Shown: positions 1-8,583, counted from the first letter of the stretch. The stretch is DNA of 57,439 nucleotides from an uncultured Azohydromonas sp. (GCF_937926365.1 NZ_CALAOH010000088.1:1-57439); one strand, 5' to 3'. Translations and numbers: made by a program. The notes: generated by a model from the letters alone, not told the origin.

Positions 1-56
1 TTGCGGCGCCGCAGTTGTTCTGCATCGGCGTGAGTAACTTGGCAGAGTAGTGTTAA
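1..56. mobile_element. Terminal 56 bp of an insertion sequence (one end)
   Basis: Positions 37-56 read ACTTGGCAGAGTAGTGTTAA, the exact reverse complement of positions 57384-57403 at the other end of the window. Counting outward, both repeats leave 36 bases to the window edge, so 56 bases of putative element remain at each end. That symmetry is what a k-mer assembler leaves when a contig stops inside a repeated IS. The transposase is not in the window, so the IS family cannot be named. No target-site duplication is visible between the flanks. Confidence 0.6.
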
Positions 57-286
57 GTCGGCATCAAGAACTGGAATGAGTCCGCGTCAGCGCGGGCACT
101 CCCGTGCACTACAAAACCTCGCGCTTTGGGCAGTGCGCGGCAGACAGCACAAAAGTTCGCACCTTGGCCCCGCTTGGTGAACGCCGCCTGGTTGCCGTGC
201 CCGGCGGTTTCCGCGCGTCCCACCGGCGTCGCCATCCGTCCCGGGACACGACTCACGGGAGGGCCGTGTCTTGGAACGAGAGCGGA
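57..286. other. Non-coding segment between IS end and parB, with one iteron
   Basis: No credible gene lies here; the overlapping open frames have no recognisable content. The segment contains one perfect origin iteron (148-165) and lies downstream of parB. On a circular map it would continue the origin region found at 56.4-57.4 kb. Confidence 0.5.
148..165 (+). repeat. Origin iteron isolated at the left end
   Basis: CACAAAAGTTCGCACCTT is identical to the first iteron of the array upstream of repA (56458-56475) and has the same orientation. It lies about 57 kb away in linear coordinates. If the ends are joined with the IS removed, it is only about 250 bp from the iteron at 57222. Confidence 0.85.
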
Positions 287-1468
287 TCAATGGCTGGCCG
301 GCTCCGTGGCAGCCGCGGTCACTTCCATGCCGGCATCGCGGAGCACCTGGAGCAGCTTCGCATGCAAGGCGGCGCCGGCCCCGTCGCCGGCCTTGTTCGG
401 TTTGAGCCTGAGCACCAACTCGCCGCTGGTCATCAGCTTGACGCCGCCCTTGAGTGGGCCATCGACCATGGCCAGTGCCAGGGTCTTCTGGCGGCGACCG
501 GCGGCTTCAGCCGACGCCGGTGCCGCACCACCCTCCCGGTCTTCCTCCAGGGTCTCGGGCGCCCTCCTGACGCGTGTGATTCGGTTGACCAGCTTCAGCG
601 CTTCCTTGAGTCCCTGCCTCTTGAACACGAGCGCTACCTGGTACGCCGAGCCCCGTCCGACGTTGCCGTCGAACAGCAACTGCAGCAGTGACTCGGGCAA
701 GCGGCCAATGGCCATGTATTCGCTCACGCGGCTGCCACTGCTGAGACCGAAGCGGCGCGCGAGCACTTCGCCGGGTGGCGGCTCCCTGCCTTCGGCCCGA
801 TGCCGGTCCAGGAACTGGCACAGGCGCACGGCGATGTCGTAAATGGTGATCTCGCTGCGGCGATGGTTCACCTCGCGCGCAAGGACCGCCTCGTCCTCTT
901 CCGACTTGCCCGGGGCCACCACCTCGACGCTCATGGCCTGCTTGCCGAGCTCGCGCAGCAATCTGCGCCGCGTGTGCCCTTCCCGCAGGGTGAGCTTGGT
1001 CTCACCCGGCCGAGGCATGAGCACCTGCGCGTGCTGCAGCTGCCCGTTCTCGGCGAGCGAGGCCTTCATTTCCTGCAGTCGCTCGGCGTTGAGGAACACC
1101 CGGGGCTGCACCGGACTGTCCTGCAGATCGTCCAGCATCACCTCAAGGCGCATCCCGACCTGGAGCGGCATGCCCGGCGTGAACCTGGGCAGTGCGGGAG
1201 CGGCATCCGCCGCGGTGCCGGAGGATGCCGAGCCGACCAGTGCCGCGATCGGATGGCCCTGCAGAAGCGCTGCGTCCTGCGCGCCGCCAGCCGTGATGGC
1301 CTCCTGCACGGTCCTGGCTTCGAGCCGCCTGGCCGCGTCGAACTTGTCGGCGTCCTGGCCGGAAGAGGCGCCTTGCTGGTTCTGGCCGATCTGCGCCATC
1401 AACCGCTCTTGCAGGCTGCTGCGCTTGATGCCCGCGCCTGCGGCCGGAGTCGGGGTCTTGTCTGCCAT
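287..1468 (-). CDS. parB: ParB-family partition protein
   Basis: DNA-binding partner of ParA in plasmid segregation; it should load at centromere sites and spread. The protein is 393 aa from the ATG at 1468, which has a GGAG ribosome binding site; a TTG five codons upstream is possible but less likely. A ParB N-terminal nuclease-like fold spans roughly residues 100-190, with GHTRRR at about 164-169 in the position of the conserved arginine patch. A helix-turn-helix region follows (VLARRFGLSSGSRVSEY), then a C-terminal dimerisation part. The first 95 residues are Ala/Gln-rich and look disordered. It lies 27 bp downstream of parA in the same direction, so they form one operon. The likely binding sites are the four 17-bp palindromes at 2528-3188. 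Confidence 0.9.
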   Translation of the reverse strand: MADKTPTPAAGAGIKRSSLQERLMAQIGQNQQGASSGQDADKFDAARRLEARTVQEAITAGGAQDAALLQGHPIAALVGSASSGTAADAAPALPRFTPGMPLQVGMRLEVMLDDLQDSPVQPRVFLNAERLQEMKASLAENGQLQHAQVLMPRPGETKLTLREGHTRRRLLRELGKQAMSVEVVAPGKSEEDEAVLAREVNHRRSEITIYDIAVRLCQFLDRHRAEGREPPPGEVLARRFGLSSGSRVSEYMAIGRLPESLLQLLFDGNVGRGSAYQVALVFKRQGLKEALKLVNRITRVRRAPETLEEDREGGAAPASAEAAGRRQKTLALAMVDGPLKGGVKLMTSGELVLRLKPNKAGDGAGAALHAKLLQVLRDAGMEVTAAATEPASH

Positions 1469-1495
1469 GGTCTGGGTCTCCAAGCGTCTTCGTGC

Positions 1496-2284
1496 TCAGT
1501 GCCGCGCAGCCGTGGCTGCACCGGCCGCGCGGCCGGCGGCGGCCTTCTTGCCGGACGCCTTCCTGGCCTTTCGGGGCTTGGGTTCTGCTTTCTGCGCGGC
1601 GGGCCGCTGCGACTCGCTCGCGGGCTCTCCCATGGGCTCCTGCCCTATGAGCACGAGCAGCTCGTCGCGAACGCCCCGCATCGCTGACTTCGCCACCTTG
1701 TCCGTGAATGCCGTCACCGGCATGCCCGCCGGCGACGCCGTGGGGAAGGACGTGCGTTTGGGCATCACGGCCTGGAGCATCTCCAGATGCGTGGCTCCGG
1801 GCAGCACGGTGCGCACCACCTTGTTGATGGCGAAGTCCTCGTTCACCGTGACCAGCAGCCGAACCAGCGGGGTACGGCCCAGTTCCAGGCACGTTGCCCG
1901 CAGTTCGTCGGCGAACTCCTGCGTGGACTCCATGTCGTCATAGGCTGGGCGCACCGGCACCACCACCACGTCCGCCGCGGCCATCGTGGCCTTGGTGGCG
2001 GGCGAGTGCTTGCTGGGCGGCCCATCCACGACGATGTAGTCGTACTCGTCGTTCAGCATGCTCAGCACGTCCGACAGCGGCACCTTCATTTCGGCGATGC
2101 TCACCGCTTCAGCGGGAAATCCGTTGCGTGCGCGACCAATGAATTTCTTTGCGTTGTTCTGAGGGTCCGCGTCCACCACGACGACGCTGGCTCCATGCTC
2201 GGCGAGCACCGACGCCAGGTGCACCGACGTCGTCGTCTTGCCGACGCCGCCCTTCTGGTTCAGGACGCCGATGACGGTTGCCAT
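1496..2284 (-). CDS. parA: ParA-family partition ATPase
   Basis: Deviant Walker ATPase that drives plasmid partition on the nucleoid. KGGVGKTT at residues 11-18 is the deviant Walker A motif, VVVVDADPQ (about 34-42) is Walker A', and YIVVDGPP (83-90) is Walker B. At 262 aa it lacks the N-terminal DNA-binding domain of P1/F-type ParA, yet ParB is large, so it is not a clean match to either classical subtype. The last roughly 35 residues form an unusual Lys/Arg/Ala-rich tail (PKPRKARKASGKKAAAGRAA) resembling histone-H1-like proteins, which could strengthen nonspecific DNA binding (inference). A sigma70-type promoter and a palindromic operator lie just upstream (2306-2345). Confidence 0.93.
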   Translation of the reverse strand: MATVIGVLNQKGGVGKTTTSVHLASVLAEHGASVVVVDADPQNNAKKFIGRARNGFPAEAVSIAEMKVPLSDVLSMLNDEYDYIVVDGPPSKHSPATKATMAAADVVVVPVRPAYDDMESTQEFADELRATCLELGRTPLVRLLVTVNEDFAINKVVRTVLPGATHLEMLQAVMPKRTSFPTASPAGMPVTAFTDKVAKSAMRGVRDELLVLIGQEPMGEPASESQRPAAQKAEPKPRKARKASGKKAAAGRAAGAATAARH

Positions 2285-2305
2285 GACAAAAGCCCTCTAG
2301 AAGTT

Positions 2306-2319
2306 ATTGCGGGCGCAAT
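2306..2319. promoter_or_regulatory. Palindromic operator at the parA promoter
   Basis: ATTGCG-GG-CGCAAT is a perfect inverted repeat sitting immediately downstream of, and touching, the -10 element of the parAB promoter. Its position fits autorepression by ParA or ParB, as known for par operons; which protein binds is not evident. Confidence 0.5.
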
Positions 2320-2345
2320 TTTATGAAGACTAGTTTCAGTGTCAA
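2318..2345 (-). promoter_or_regulatory. Sigma70-like promoter for parAB
   Basis: On the minus strand a consensus TTGACA (2340-2345) is followed after 16 bases by TAAAAT (2318-2323). The parA start codon is about 35 bases further on, preceded by AGAGGG. This is the best promoter match noticed in the window. Confidence 0.6.
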
Positions 2346-2527
2346 AAAAACATGCGACGGTTTTGTTGAAGCCATGAGCAGCTGATGCTTGTGCACAACA
2401 GTGCTGCTGCGGCGCACGGGTTTCAGGCCGCCAAGCGGGGGAGCTGGTGCCTGCGCTTGCGTTCCGGTGCGCGGGTTGGCTTGCCTGTGACGTGTTGTGT
2501 CGTCCCGTGGCGCGCCGGCATCCGCAC

Positions 2528-2544
2528 TTTCCCAGCCTGGGAAA
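2528..2544. repeat. Candidate parS palindrome, copy 1
   Basis: TTTCCCAG-C-CTGGGAAA, two 8-bp arms around one central base. It is the copy closest to the parA promoter. Confidence 0.65.
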
Positions 2545-2865
2545 CCGGCCGGGATGCCGTTGCCGCGAGCGGCCTGACATCGCCGCGCCTGCAGCCGCGC
2601 CACGGAGGCGGCCGGTGGCGTGCGTGCAGTCGGCGCTCGTCTGAGGCAGTTCCGGGTTCAGCGGCGCTGGTTGCCGGCAGCGGCTTTGGGCAGGCCTGGC
2701 GGTAGCACCATGAGACGGCCGCAGTACGGGCGGTGTCTTGCGGCGTGGCGTCGGGGACCTCACTTACCTGCCGCCTTGGCTCTTGCGAGCCGGCCCAAAG
2801 GCGCTGTGCGGCGCCGACGGCAATGTCGTGCCTCCGCTGATGCCATGAGACTCGGTGCCTGGCGT

Positions 2866-2882
2866 TTTCCCAGGCTGGGAAA
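2866..2882. repeat. Candidate parS palindrome, copy 2
   Basis: TTTCCCAG-G-CTGGGAAA; identical arms with the centre base G instead of C, so it is the same site read from the other strand. Confidence 0.65.
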
Positions 2883-3039
2883 CGGTCTGCACGCATTGGC
2901 CTCACCACTTTCAAAGCGTGAGGCTTCATCCAGAGAGGTGGTATTCAGGCGAGCGTGCAGACGGCACAGCAACCAGAGCCGACTCATCAAGCGGCCCTTG
3001 CATGTGCCGAGTTGCACCAGGCAAGGGCGGCGCGCAGCG

Positions 3040-3056
3040 TTTCCCAGCCTGGGAAA
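3040..3056. repeat. Candidate parS palindrome, copy 3
   Basis: TTTCCCAG-C-CTGGGAAA, flanked by G and C so that the palindrome extends to 19 bp. Confidence 0.65.
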
Positions 3057-3171
3057 CGCCTTCCATTCCCGGCGAGCCTGGCTCTCATGCCCGGGCATGG
3101 GCACCATTCATATCGGCCAAGCCGGGTTCGCTGACTATGTGGTCCGGAGCCCGGCCGTGCTGGCGTGGATG

Positions 3172-3188
3172 TTTCCCAGCCTGGGAAA
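3172..3188. repeat. Candidate parS palindrome, copy 4
   Basis: TTTCCCAG-C-CTGGGAAA, also extended by flanking G and C. It is 116 bp beyond copy 3 and the furthest from parA. Confidence 0.65.
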
Positions 3189-3516
3189 CCGGCTCCGACC
3201 TGCCAGGAACGCCTCGCGCAGGATCTTTCGGGCCTCACGGCTGGGGTCGAACTACCTGCGCCAGTAACTCACTGGTGTGCAATACGAAACCTTTACCAGG
3301 CCGTGAGCTATACAAATCGCCCTTGGAAAAATGCCCAAAGATTAGTTCGATTATCGCTGGCCCAAATTCGTGCTTGGTCGATGTACGGTGCGTTCGCTCC
3401 CCGTTGCTCAAGACAAGGCGCAGGAGCTTTGTGCCGACTTCCAGCGGCAAGGCGCGCCAGGATCAGTTCGTTCATCGTTGCGCTTGCCTTCGCCAAGGAA
3501 GCTGGCAGCCTCCGGT

Positions 3517-4791
3517 TCAGCGCCCGTCGCCGGTCTTCGAGGGCTGGAGGCGCAACGCGCTCCAGGCCAGTGCCGCACAGCCGGCCATGGCCACGCCCAT
3601 GGCCAGCGGCCCGGTGTCTCCGCCCAGGCTCAGGGCCGCGCCCGCCAGGGCACCGCACGCGAACTGCAGCGTGCCAAGCAGCCCCGAAGCGGTGCCGCGC
3701 TGCTGCTGGGGATGGCCGCTCATCGCCAGCGCCGTCGTGTTGGAGGTGACAAAGCCCAGCAGGCCCATGAACAGCATCAGCCCCGCCACCACCAGCCACA
3801 GCGCGGCGCCATCCGTCGCGCCGAGCAGCGCCAGGAACGAGCCCGCGGCCACCAGCCCGGGCAGTGACCAGCGCAGCACGCCTCGCGGCCCGTGGCGGCG
3901 CACCAGCCTTGCATTGACCTGCGCGGACAGCACCAGCGCCAGGGCATTGGCCGCGAACACGCCGCTGAAGGCCAGCAGGCTCAGGCCGAGGTGGCGGATG
4001 AAGACAAAGGCGCTGGCGCTGATGTAGACGAACATGCCCGAACGCGCCATCGCCCCGGCCAGGGCGGGTGCGATGAAGCGCCGCTGCGTCAGCAGGCCGG
4101 CGTAGCCACGCAGGACGTGGCGCCAGGGCTGCGGCGGGTGCTGGCGTGCCGACGGCGGCAGCGTCTCGGGCAGCGTGCGCCACACCAGCAGCCAGGCCAG
4201 GGCGCCCAGCGCCGCCAGCACGGCGAAGATGCCACGCCAGCCCACCAGCGCCTGCACGGCGCCGCCCAGCGTCGGCGCGGCAATCGGTGCCAGGCCCAGC
4301 ACGGCCATCAGGTGCGACATGACCCGCGCCGTGTCGGTGGCGCCGTGCACGCGGTCGGCCACGATGGTCAGCGGCATGACCACGCCGACGCAGCCGCCCA
4401 GCGCCTGCACGAGCCGCTACGCCGTCAATGCCGGCACGCTCTGGGCCTGTGCGCAGCCCAGCGAGGCGAGGACGAACAGTGCCAGGCCGATGAGCAGGGG
4501 CAGTCGCCGGCCGAAGCGGTCCGCCAGCGTGCCGTAAAAGAGCTGGCCGCCGGCCATGCCTGCCAGGTAAACCGCCAGCGTGGCTTGCACGGCGCCGCTG
4601 CTGGCGTGCAACTCCGCCGCGATGGCGGGCAGGGCCGGCAGGTACATGTCGATGGCCAGCGGACCGAAGGCCATCAGCAGGGCCAGCAGCAACAGCAGGC
4701 TGCCTTGCACGCCCGCTGTGGCAGGTAGCGTGGTGGACGAGGGCGTCGCCATGGGAAAAGGCATGGGCGCGGGCGTTTCGGGGATGGGCAT
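3517..4791 (-). pseudogene. Bcr/CflA-type drug efflux MFS transporter, interrupted by an amber codon
   Basis: A 12-TM major facilitator of the Bcr/CflA (DHA1) group, which exports drugs such as bicyclomycin or chloramphenicol. The N-terminal part has the hallmark LLLLLALLMAFGPLAIDMYLP and the loop motif GTLADRFGRR. The reading frame is open from the ATG at 4791 except for one TAG at 4417-4419, after ...SVPALTA and before RLVQALGGCVGVV. Family alignment continues in the same frame on both sides, so this is a nonsense mutation, not a frameshift; Trp (TGG) or Leu (TTG) would be the likely ancestral codon. A GTG at 4410 could at most start a C-terminal fragment. The gene is divergent from a marR gene, a normal regulatory pairing. 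It is probably inactive unless the codon is suppressed or is a sequencing error. Confidence 0.85.
4417..4419 (-). other. In-frame amber stop inside the MFS gene
   Basis: TAG on the minus strand, in frame with both halves of the transporter. It falls near the end of the fourth transmembrane segment region, just before the conserved R-x-x-QALGG sequence. Confidence 0.85.
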
Positions 4792-4931
4792 CAGAACAGG
4801 TGTGGGCCGGACTGTCCCACCAGCATTTCGCGCACGGCCTGGGCCGTGTGGCTTTCGGCGCGTACCTGCAGCGGGTGGCGCACGCGGCGGACTTGCGGGG
4901 AAATGGCGGCATCGCCATCAGGGTGGGACAT
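4791..4931 (-). CDS. Small ORF overlapping the efflux gene start (46 aa)
   Basis: An ATG at 4931 opens a 46-codon frame, starting MSHPDGDAAISPQVRRVRHP and ending GPHLF. Its TGA shares a base with the efflux ATG (TGATG), the classic arrangement for translational coupling. I do not recognise the protein. The RRVRHPLQ stretch faintly resembles the N-terminus of siderophore-interacting flavoproteins, but the rest does not. It could be a leader peptide or the remnant of a larger upstream gene. Confidence 0.4.
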   Translation of the reverse strand: MSHPDGDAAISPQVRRVRHPLQVRAESHTAQAVREMLVGQSGPHLF

Positions 4932-4944
4932 TGCTTCTAATTGA

Positions 4945-4957
4945 TTGATAATATCAA
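4945..4957. promoter_or_regulatory. MarR-type operator 1
   Basis: TTGATA-A-TATCAA is a perfect palindrome between the divergent efflux gene and marR. It shares the pattern TTGA-N5-TCAA with a second site 32 bp away. Confidence 0.6.
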
Positions 4958-4976
4958 CTTATAGTCTTTGACTAAC

Positions 4977-4989
4977 TTGACTTTGTCAA
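4977..4989. promoter_or_regulatory. MarR-type operator 2
   Basis: TTGAC-TTT-GTCAA is a palindrome directly upstream of the marR ATG at 4992. The 32-bp centre-to-centre distance to operator 1 is three helical turns, so two dimers would bind on the same DNA face. Confidence 0.55.
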
Positions 4990-4991
4990 CA

Positions 4992-5444
4992 ATGCCGCCA
5001 AGGAACCCTGCTGCCAATCCGGCTGATGAGGTCGTGGATCAGCTCGACGCGCTGCTATTCGCCTTCCGCGGCGAGATGCACCGGCTCATGCGCGAAGCCG
5101 AGCTGCCGGTGAGCCCGATGGAGCTGCGCGTGCTACTGCACGTCGCCCGCCGCCCAGGCTGCACGGCGGGTGACCTGGCGCGGCACAGCGGGCGCGACAA
5201 GGGCCAGCTCACGCGGCTGATCCAGCACCTGGAGCAGGAGGGGCTGATCCGGCGCGAGGCGCATGCCAAGGACCGGCGCGCGCAGTGCCTCTTCATCACG
5301 GAGGGCGGCGAGGCCATCCATGCGCGCATGCGCGCCGAGCGCCGGGTGCTGGCGAAGGACCTGCTGAGCAGCCTTGATGCGGGCGAGCAGGCGCAGCTGG
5401 CACAACTGCTCGGGAAGCTGCGGGCGGGGCGCCCGCCGGCATGA
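4992..5444 (+). CDS. MarR-family transcriptional regulator
   Basis: Winged helix-turn-helix repressor of 150 aa from the ATG at 4992. An upstream in-frame TTG at 4968 would run through the second operator and is less likely. The wHTH lies in the centre: MELRVLLHVARRPGCTAGDL, then GRDKGQLTRLIQHLEQEGLIRRE, with the wing HAKDRRAQCLFIT. These are standard MarR features. It probably represses itself and the divergent efflux gene via the paired TTGA-N5-TCAA sites. Because the efflux gene is broken, this regulator may have lost its main local target. Confidence 0.88.
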   Translation: MPPRNPAANPADEVVDQLDALLFAFRGEMHRLMREAELPVSPMELRVLLHVARRPGCTAGDLARHSGRDKGQLTRLIQHLEQEGLIRREAHAKDRRAQCLFITEGGEAIHARMRAERRVLAKDLLSSLDAGEQAQLAQLLGKLRAGRPPA

Positions 5445-5449
5445 ATTAT

Positions 5450-5464
5450 CGGTAGTTGCTACCG
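5450..5464 (+). terminator. Short hairpin after marR
   Basis: CGGTAG-TTG-CTACCG forms a 6-bp stem starting five bases past the marR stop, followed by TTGTAACTT. There is no strong U run, so it is only a possible terminator. Confidence 0.35.
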
Positions 5465-5546
5465 TTGTAACTTGGTCATACAGCCCTCTTGATCACGCCT
5501 GCTGCTTGCCGAACAGGTGCCATATCAGCAACTCCAATGATTTGAC

Positions 5547-5732
5547 GTGTCGCAAAGCGAAGACGCAAAGGCATGGGAAGAGGGCTTCGAGGCAGGTGAA
5601 GTCTTCCAGACTCCATGTCCTTATACGCAAGGAAGTCCAGAGGAGTCGGACTGGCTGGACGGATGGCTTGAAGGCTCGGCCAGGACGCTGGGGCTTCGCT
5701 ATGGCCGGGCTTCGCATGCCACGCCGGCCTGA
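5547..5732 (+). CDS. Rmf/CrpP-fold small protein
   Basis: A 61-aa protein whose core, EEGFEAGEVFQTPCPY followed by SPEESDWLDGWLEG, matches the ribosome modulation factor/CrpP family pattern (EG...A...CPY....  W..GW..G). Rmf dimerises ribosomes in stationary phase. The plasmid-borne relative CrpP was reported to affect ciprofloxacin susceptibility; which activity applies here cannot be read from sequence. The start is GTG with a weak ribosome binding site. It stands alone between marR and a minus-strand gene. Confidence 0.65.
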   Translation: MSQSEDAKAWEEGFEAGEVFQTPCPYTQGSPEESDWLDGWLEGSARTLGLRYGRASHATPA

Positions 5733-5752
5733 AATCCAACCCGCGTTCTGAA

Positions 5753-6283
5753 TCAAGCCTCCTGCGCTGCACCAGCCGCCAGATGGCGCGATGCCGCGCC
5801 GCAGAGTTTGCGCGCGATGCTGTTCAGCACGGGATGCGCATCCTCCAGCGCCGCCAATTCCGCGCAGGTCTGAAACAACCCCACGCGCGCGAGCATCAGC
5901 GGCTGGTTCAGCAAGCGCTGGGTACGCTGGATCAGCGTGGCGACGCGGATCGACTGGGCTTCCGGACTCAAGCGCTGCAGCCGCTTGGTTTCCAATGCCA
6001 CGCGCGCGTGCTGGTTCGCCCGGCCGCGGACCCGTGCATGGCTGACTTCGGCCACCAGCCGGGCGGTCGGCTCACCGAAGCGGGAGCGGAGCTCTCCAAA
6101 GCCGCAGTGCCGGGGTGCCTCGTGCAGCGCTGCCGCGGCCACCACCTCCGGGCGGGCGATATAGGCGGCAACTAGCTTCGACACGGCATGCTCGCGCCGG
6201 CGGCGGGGTGCCGGGTGCACCTGCTCGGCGTAGCGGTCCGCGGCGACGACCAAGGGGTCGCTCATGACGGCGTGTTTGTGCAT
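5753..6283 (-). CDS. SpoT/MESH1-like HD protein with degenerate active site
   Basis: A 176-aa protein starting at the ATG at 6283, which is preceded by GAAGGA; the longer frame upstream lacks a better start. It aligns by eye with small (p)ppGpp-hydrolase-like HD proteins: AAALHEAPRHCGFGELRSRF corresponds to AALLHDxVEDTxxTLxEIRxRF, and SPEAQSIRVATLIQRTQ to SPEAQTIKLADLIDNTR. The HD pair is HE here (residues 54-55), the VEDT acidic residues are gone, and the later metal-binding Asp is Thr. Metal-dependent hydrolysis is therefore unlikely. It may be a decaying gene or a binding protein. The frame is intact. Confidence 0.55.
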   Translation of the reverse strand: MHKHAVMSDPLVVAADRYAEQVHPAPRRRREHAVSKLVAAYIARPEVVAAAALHEAPRHCGFGELRSRFGEPTARLVAEVSHARVRGRANQHARVALETKRLQRLSPEAQSIRVATLIQRTQRLLNQPLMLARVGLFQTCAELAALEDAHPVLNSIARKLCGAASRHLAAGAAQEA

Positions 6284-6854
6284 CGATCCTTCGTGGTCGT
6301 GGAACAAGCGGCGCAGTAGGCGGCCTGAAGCGGGCACCCACTGTTGCGATTCGCTTGATCCCTGAGGGAGGGGCAACCACTTGTTCCTCCGCCAGGGGGG
6401 GTCGCAAGTGATCGACACATCCGATACGCCCGCCGCAGGCCGTCGGGGTTGGTGGCGCGTGCTTCAACCCGGCCGGCGAAGTCGAAGGGGCTCACGCCCA
6501 GGCAGATCGGTTGCCCACGCCACCAGGTCGTTGAGCGGGCGCCGTGGCCGCGCGGCCCGGCAGCATGAGTTCCCAAGTGACGTGGTGGCTCCTGCAGCCT
6601 CTGGCTCCGTGTCGTGCCGCAAACTGTGGCTCCGCCGCGGCCAACTGCTCCACGTTGCCGCCGGCCCGCGACTTGGCCTCGTGGTCCGTCACCCGGAACC
6701 CGCCACCTTGACAACCTTCATGAGCCATTCGACCGGGCAACCCCTGCAAGGAATCGTGCGGCGCGATCTGCTGCTGGCGGATGCGGACCTCGGCCGTTGA
6801 GCGGCCCTGGTGTGCAATGACGCCCTGCCGACGCGGTCGATTCAGAAGAGCGAG
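6284..6854. other. Non-coding or degraded stretch
   Basis: About 570 bp between two divergent genes. Several long frames exist on both strands because of GC, but none has a plausible start, ribosome binding site and recognisable content. It may hold a decayed gene; nothing specific could be identified. Confidence 0.3.
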
Positions 6855-7328
6855 ATGGATCAAGTTCTGGACGCCTGTCGCCGTGACCACGCGCGCTTGG
6901 TCAAGGCCTACCGGCTGGGCCGCATCGGGCCCGGCGCCATCGAACTGTGGCCCGAAGACGCGGCCGAGCCGTCCACGGGCATGGCTGCGGCCCCCTTCGA
7001 TGCCTCGCCCTGGCTGGACCATGAGTTGTTCGGGCTACTGCCGCTGGGCTGGCACGCGGCCACGAACGAGCACGGCGCCGTGCTGCTGCAATGCGAGCCG
7101 GATGCCAGCGAACTGCTGATCGAGGCCGGCAACCTCATCGAGCGCATGGCCGCGGGCAAGGAGGCTGCGCCTGCCGACTGGGGGCGGCTTTCGCAGGATC
7201 GGCGTTCGGCCTGGCTGGCCACGCGGTTGACGGTCGAGCCTGATGCAGCGCGGCAGATCGCGCAGCACGTGATGTGGCGTCTGGCGAAGCTGCGGCCCGA
7301 GAGCGGGCATGCCGGGCCGAGGGCGTAG
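6855..7328 (+). CDS. Hypothetical protein (157 aa)
   Basis: I do not recognise this protein. The likely start is the ATG at 6855, preceded by AGAAGAG at a modest distance; an ATG at 6810 would add 15 residues. It is soluble and mildly acidic, without signal peptide or membrane segment. It begins MDQVLDACRRDHARLVKAYR and contains a helical C-terminal half rich in Ala, Arg and Glu. It converges on the next minus-strand gene with a 26-bp gap. Third-position GC is as high as in its neighbours, which supports a real gene. Confidence 0.5.
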   Translation: MDQVLDACRRDHARLVKAYRLGRIGPGAIELWPEDAAEPSTGMAAAPFDASPWLDHELFGLLPLGWHAATNEHGAVLLQCEPDASELLIEAGNLIERMAAGKEAAPADWGRLSQDRRSAWLATRLTVEPDAARQIAQHVMWRLAKLRPESGHAGPRA

Positions 7329-7354
7329 GGCTTGAGGCAGCAGCGGCGCCGGCC

Positions 7355-7666
7355 TCAGGCGTGTCCCGGTGGGTAGGCGAACCCGCCGCCGTGCTCCATC
7401 TCCAGCCGCGCCTCTTCCAGGAGGTCCTCCTGCACCGGGTCCGGTGCGCCGCCTTCGCTGATGTGCGCCTCGTACCAGGCCGCGATCAGCAGCCCCACGA
7501 GCGGTTGTGGGCCTTGCACGAGCTCGCCGAGATCCAGGGCGCTGGCCTCGCAGATGGCCGCGATGGGCGCCATGTTGAAGCGCACCAGGCCATCGTTCAG
7601 GTCGCGCCTGAGGCACAGGTCCGCGAACTCGACCCCATCCGGAATGGTCACGCGCAGCTGTCTCAT
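7355..7666 (-). CDS. Hypothetical protein (103 aa)
   Basis: Small acidic protein of unknown function, starting at the ATG at 7666 with a GGAGA ribosome binding site. It opens MRQLRVTIPDGVEFADLCLR and has a Glu-rich C-terminal helix (VQEDLLEEARLEMEH). No known motif was recognised. It lies just downstream of the vapBC pair on the same strand, separated by about 120 bp. Confidence 0.5.
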   Translation of the reverse strand: MRQLRVTIPDGVEFADLCLRRDLNDGLVRFNMAPIAAICEASALDLGELVQGPQPLVGLLIAAWYEAHISEGGAPDPVQEDLLEEARLEMEHGGGFAYPPGHA

Positions 7667-7789
7667 GTCGTCTCTCCGCAGCGTTGCCGTGCTGAAATGT
7701 TCGCCCTTCGTCGTTGGTTGTTGCCCCTCAGGCCCGGAAATCCCTGCGCCCGGGCGCCGAATCCCGGCGGGCTACAGGGCCGAGCGTTT

Positions 7790-8167
7790 CTAGTGAGCCG
7801 TGGCCTGGTATGCGGCATTGAAGCGTTCGACGAGCTTCAACAGGCTCCTGTCGCGGGTCCACAGCAAGGCACCAGGGGTCATCAACGTCGATGCCAGCAG
7901 CGTCATGTCTACCAAGCCACAACCCAGGCCGTACAGCTGCTCCCGTTCAATGAACGCCATGACCTCCTGCAGGCTCGCTTGAATCGGTTGCTGCTGCTGT
8001 GAAAGCCACTGCAGCGTGCGCTCGCGCGTCGGTGGCGTGCCGCAAGCGATTTCTCCAAGAACCATCGGATGGACCAGGACTCGGTCAGCCTGGAGCAAGC
8101 CCATCAACGCAGGCTCGCCATACCGGAAGTGGTGCACCCACACCGATGTGTCCACGACAACGTTCAC
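7790..8167 (-). CDS. vapC: VapC-family PIN-domain toxin
   Basis: Endoribonuclease toxin of a type II toxin-antitoxin pair. The 125-aa PIN domain shows the acidic catalytic set: D6 in VVDTSVW, E39 in VLGEIACG, D87 in GLVDMTLL and D106 in WTRDRSL. It starts with GTG and overlaps the antitoxin stop by four bases (GTGA), so expression is translationally coupled. Such pairs on plasmids commonly act in post-segregational stabilisation or stress response. The true RNA target is unknown. Confidence 0.88.
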   Translation of the reverse strand: MNVVVDTSVWVHHFRYGEPALMGLLQADRVLVHPMVLGEIACGTPPTRERTLQWLSQQQQPIQASLQEVMAFIEREQLYGLGCGLVDMTLLASTLMTPGALLWTRDRSLLKLVERFNAAYQATAH

Positions 8168-8370
8168 GGCTCGCGCTTCGGTTCACGCCGACGTGGCACG
8201 TCTTGCATGTGGGGGGCGGAGCCCCCCAAAGCGGCCAAGCGCTTGGCCGCTTGCACACGCACGAACGTCTTGATGGCCTCGCGAAAAAGGTCGGCTTTGT
8301 CCATCGCCGGATCGGCCAGTTCCAGCGCCCTGGCGTAGAGCTCGTCGTCTATCGTCACCGTGGTTCGCAT
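8164..8370 (-). CDS. vapB: VapB-family antitoxin (ribbon-helix-helix)
   Basis: A 68-aa antitoxin starting at the ATG at 8370, which has a strong AGGAGG ribosome binding site six bases upstream; the longer frame adds seven unsupported residues. MRTTVTIDDELYARALEL is a typical ribbon-helix-helix strand and helix, with the second helix DKADLFREAIKTFVRVQAAKRLAALGG. It binds DNA with the N-terminus and VapC with the C-terminus in this family. It probably autoregulates the vapBC promoter. Confidence 0.85.
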   Translation of the reverse strand: MRTTVTIDDELYARALELADPAMDKADLFREAIKTFVRVQAAKRLAALGGSAPHMQDVPRRREPKREP

Positions 8371-8583
8371 GAACGCCCTCCTGTGCATCAATAGAGACGC
8401 ATATCTGCATCAATATTAGCATCACAAGGTTTTGACGCCCTGCACCGGACGCCTGAGCTGCCCTTGCCCCAGCCCTGGCCCGGCGCCTGTCTGGTAGGTG
8501 CGGGCGCGACGCGGTGACGACGGACGGCCTGTCCTGACCGACGACGCACCAGCGTTGCCGCGCCTGGGCCCAGCGGACCGGCC

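Larger units (their letters stand above)
2346..3516. other. Non-coding centromere-like region upstream of parA
   Basis: About 1.2 kb without a credible gene. Open frames exist because GC is high, but none is recognisable, and several merely translate the repeated palindromes. The region contains four copies of a 17-bp palindrome (2528, 2866, 3040, 3172). Its position next to parAB suggests a partition site. Nothing else could be recognised; 3230-3450 is relatively AT-rich. Confidence 0.55.
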